From NCBI GenBank assembly GCA_019689695.1, contig JADGHA010000243.1:1-6666 (forward strand): a stretch of 6,666 nucleotides of DNA. Direction: 5' to 3'. This document shows positions 6,068 through 6,666 of this stretch, piece after piece. This DNA comes from Micromonosporaceae bacterium. Lineage in GTDB: Bacteria > Actinomycetota > Actinomycetes > Mycobacteriales > Micromonosporaceae. The notes beneath the pieces are model-generated. The model searched no databases. It was not told the origin of the DNA and saw only the letters and a program-made list of their open reading frames with translations. How positions within the stretch are numbered: position 1 is the stretch's first letter; the number at the start of each line of letters is the position of its first letter. The position numbers and the translations under genes were made by a program.

Positions 6068-6666
6068 TCAGGCGACCAGCCCGGAGCGGAATCCGGCGGC
6101 CACCGCGTGTGCCCGGTCCCGGGCGCCGAGCTTGCGGAACAGCCGGCGGGCATGGGTCTTCACGGTGTCCTCGGAGACGAACAGCTCCCGCCCGATCTCG
6201 GCGTTGCTCTTGCCGTCCGCCATCCCCCGCAGCACCTGCAGCTCGCGTTCGGTCAGCGCCGCCCGACGGCGGTCTGCGCCGGGCGCGCCCGGCCGCGCCC
6301 CGCCGAGCGCGAGATTCGGCTGCCCGCCCAGCGCCGCGCCAGCGACCAACCGGCCGCCGGGGGGCTGTGCCGGCCCGGTGGGAAGGACGCCGCCCAGGTG
6401 GCCCGCCAGCCCGGGAGTGTCGCTGCGCTGGGCCGGCACGACCGTGCTCAGCGCGTCACCGTCCTCGCCGTGCGCGGTCGCCGCCCGTACCGCGGCGAGG
6501 GACGCCGGCGCGGCGGTCGCCGCCGGCGGCGCGGCGGCCGGCAGCAGCAGCAACAGCGCCTTCGCCACGAGGCTGACCAGATCCTGGTCCGCGCCGCGGA
6601 GGACGCCGCGGGCGCCGGCGGCGCCCCCCGCCCCGGCCCCCCCCCGCGGGGGGGGGGATAAAAAAA
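6068..6666 (-). CDS. LuxR/NarL-type response regulator (BldM-like C-terminus), 5' end missing
   Basis: DNA-binding transcription factor whose N-terminal part lies beyond the right edge. The last 62 residues (6256-6071) form a NarL/LuxR helix-turn-helix: LTERELQVLRGMADGKSN, then EIGRELFVSEDTVKTHARRLF, then RKLGARDRAHAVAAGF. This is very close to the C-terminus of Streptomyces BldM as I remember it, and bldM also lies near guaB there. A GTG at 6568 could open a 166-aa frame, but the frame continues upstream as AAGARGVLRGADQDLVSLVAKAL (about 6622-6554), which resembles the last strand and helix of a response-regulator receiver domain; the real start is therefore probably off the window. The phosphorylation-site aspartate region is not visible. 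Between receiver tail and HTH lies an unusually long Ala/Pro/Gly-rich linker of about 95 residues. The first codons, beyond about 6626, fall in doubtful sequence. It converges on the DUF5319 gene. HTH call firm; BldM orthology uncertain because of the linker. Confidence 0.75.
   Translation of the reverse strand, partial: FLSPPPRGGAGAGGAAGARGVLRGADQDLVSLVAKALLLLLPAAAPPAATAAPASLAAVRAATAHGEDGDALSTVVPAQRSDTPGLAGHLGGVLPTGPAQPPGGRLVAGAALGGQPNLALGGARPGAPGADRRRAALTERELQVLRGMADGKSNAEIGRELFVSEDTVKTHARRLFRKLGARDRAHAVAAGFRSGLVA
6626..6666. other. homopolymer-rich contig tail, probable sequence artefact
   Basis: The last 41 nt collapse into runs: C-rich sequence, then C9-GC-G10, then ATAAAAAA. C9-GC-G9 (6637-6656) is a perfect 20-bp palindrome. 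Such a tail is unlike the coding sequence beside it and looks like a low-quality read end or self-priming hairpin at an assembly end. Codons of the HTH gene should not be trusted here. Confidence 0.65.

Noticed and set aside
6541..6560. GCA/CAG repeat as a microsatellite
   Set aside because: It is a short imperfect run of Leu codons (CTG, TTG) in the HTH frame, interrupted by CAA on the plus strand, and needs no separate explanation.
5890..6661. Plus-strand frames across the HTH gene (5890-6576, 6017-6661) and the minus frame 5881-6153
   Set aside because: Arg/Pro/Gly/Ala-rich shadows overlapping the DUF5319 and LuxR-type genes; no motif and no ribosome site.
1..6666. Mobile element, CRISPR array, tRNA/rRNA, phage or defence system
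   Set aside because: No spaced direct repeats, transposase-like or nuclease-like motifs, RNA gene signatures or base-composition break were seen. Apart from the doubtful tail, the window is ordinary core-genome sequence.

Overview
The window reads as high-GC actinobacterial DNA. G/C dominates third codon positions, GTG and TTG starts are common, and the gene order is the conserved actinobacterial guaB neighbourhood: guaB and its paralogue guaB3 in tandem, a flavin oxidoreductase of the cholesterol-oxidase-like GMC family downstream, and a small acidic DUF5319-type gene divergently upstream. A response-regulator gene whose end resembles Streptomyces BldM also fits, since bldM lies near guaB there. 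From overall similarity I favour Micromonosporaceae or a relative, but the sequence alone does not fix the genus. Both ends look like contig ends: the left edge cuts a gene, and the right edge ends in a homopolymer-rich tail that is probably not genuine.

Layout. On the minus strand, read right to left from 5446, four genes are packed with gaps of 27, 17 and 25 nt and so probably form one operon. They are guaB (IMP dehydrogenase, committed step of GMP synthesis), guaB3 (IMP dehydrogenase paralogue lacking the catalytic cysteine), a secreted M1-family zinc metallopeptidase lipoprotein, and a GMC-type FAD oxidoreductase that runs off the left edge. On the plus strand, starting 114 nt from guaB, a small acidic protein (DUF5319 type) is read divergently; the gap holds a plausible -10 box for each direction. 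After a 90-nt convergent gap, a minus-strand LuxR-type HTH gene ends at 6068. Its reading frame continues through what looks like the tail of a receiver domain to the right edge.

How the genes relate. guaB and probably guaB3 concern guanine nucleotide supply. The peptidase and the GMC oxidoreductase act on extracellular peptides and on a lipid or sterol-like substrate respectively, and their link to purine metabolism is positional only. I found no mobile element, CRISPR array, RNA gene, toxin-antitoxin pair or defence system, and nothing that I would honestly call a new system. The points most worth a second look are the cysteine-less GuaB3 beside a canonical GuaB, a four-cysteine ferredoxin-like motif and a basic Gly/Arg insert in the GMC enzyme, an interrupted palindrome just before the GMC gene, a candidate leaderless start for the DUF5319 gene, and the suspicious right-hand tail.
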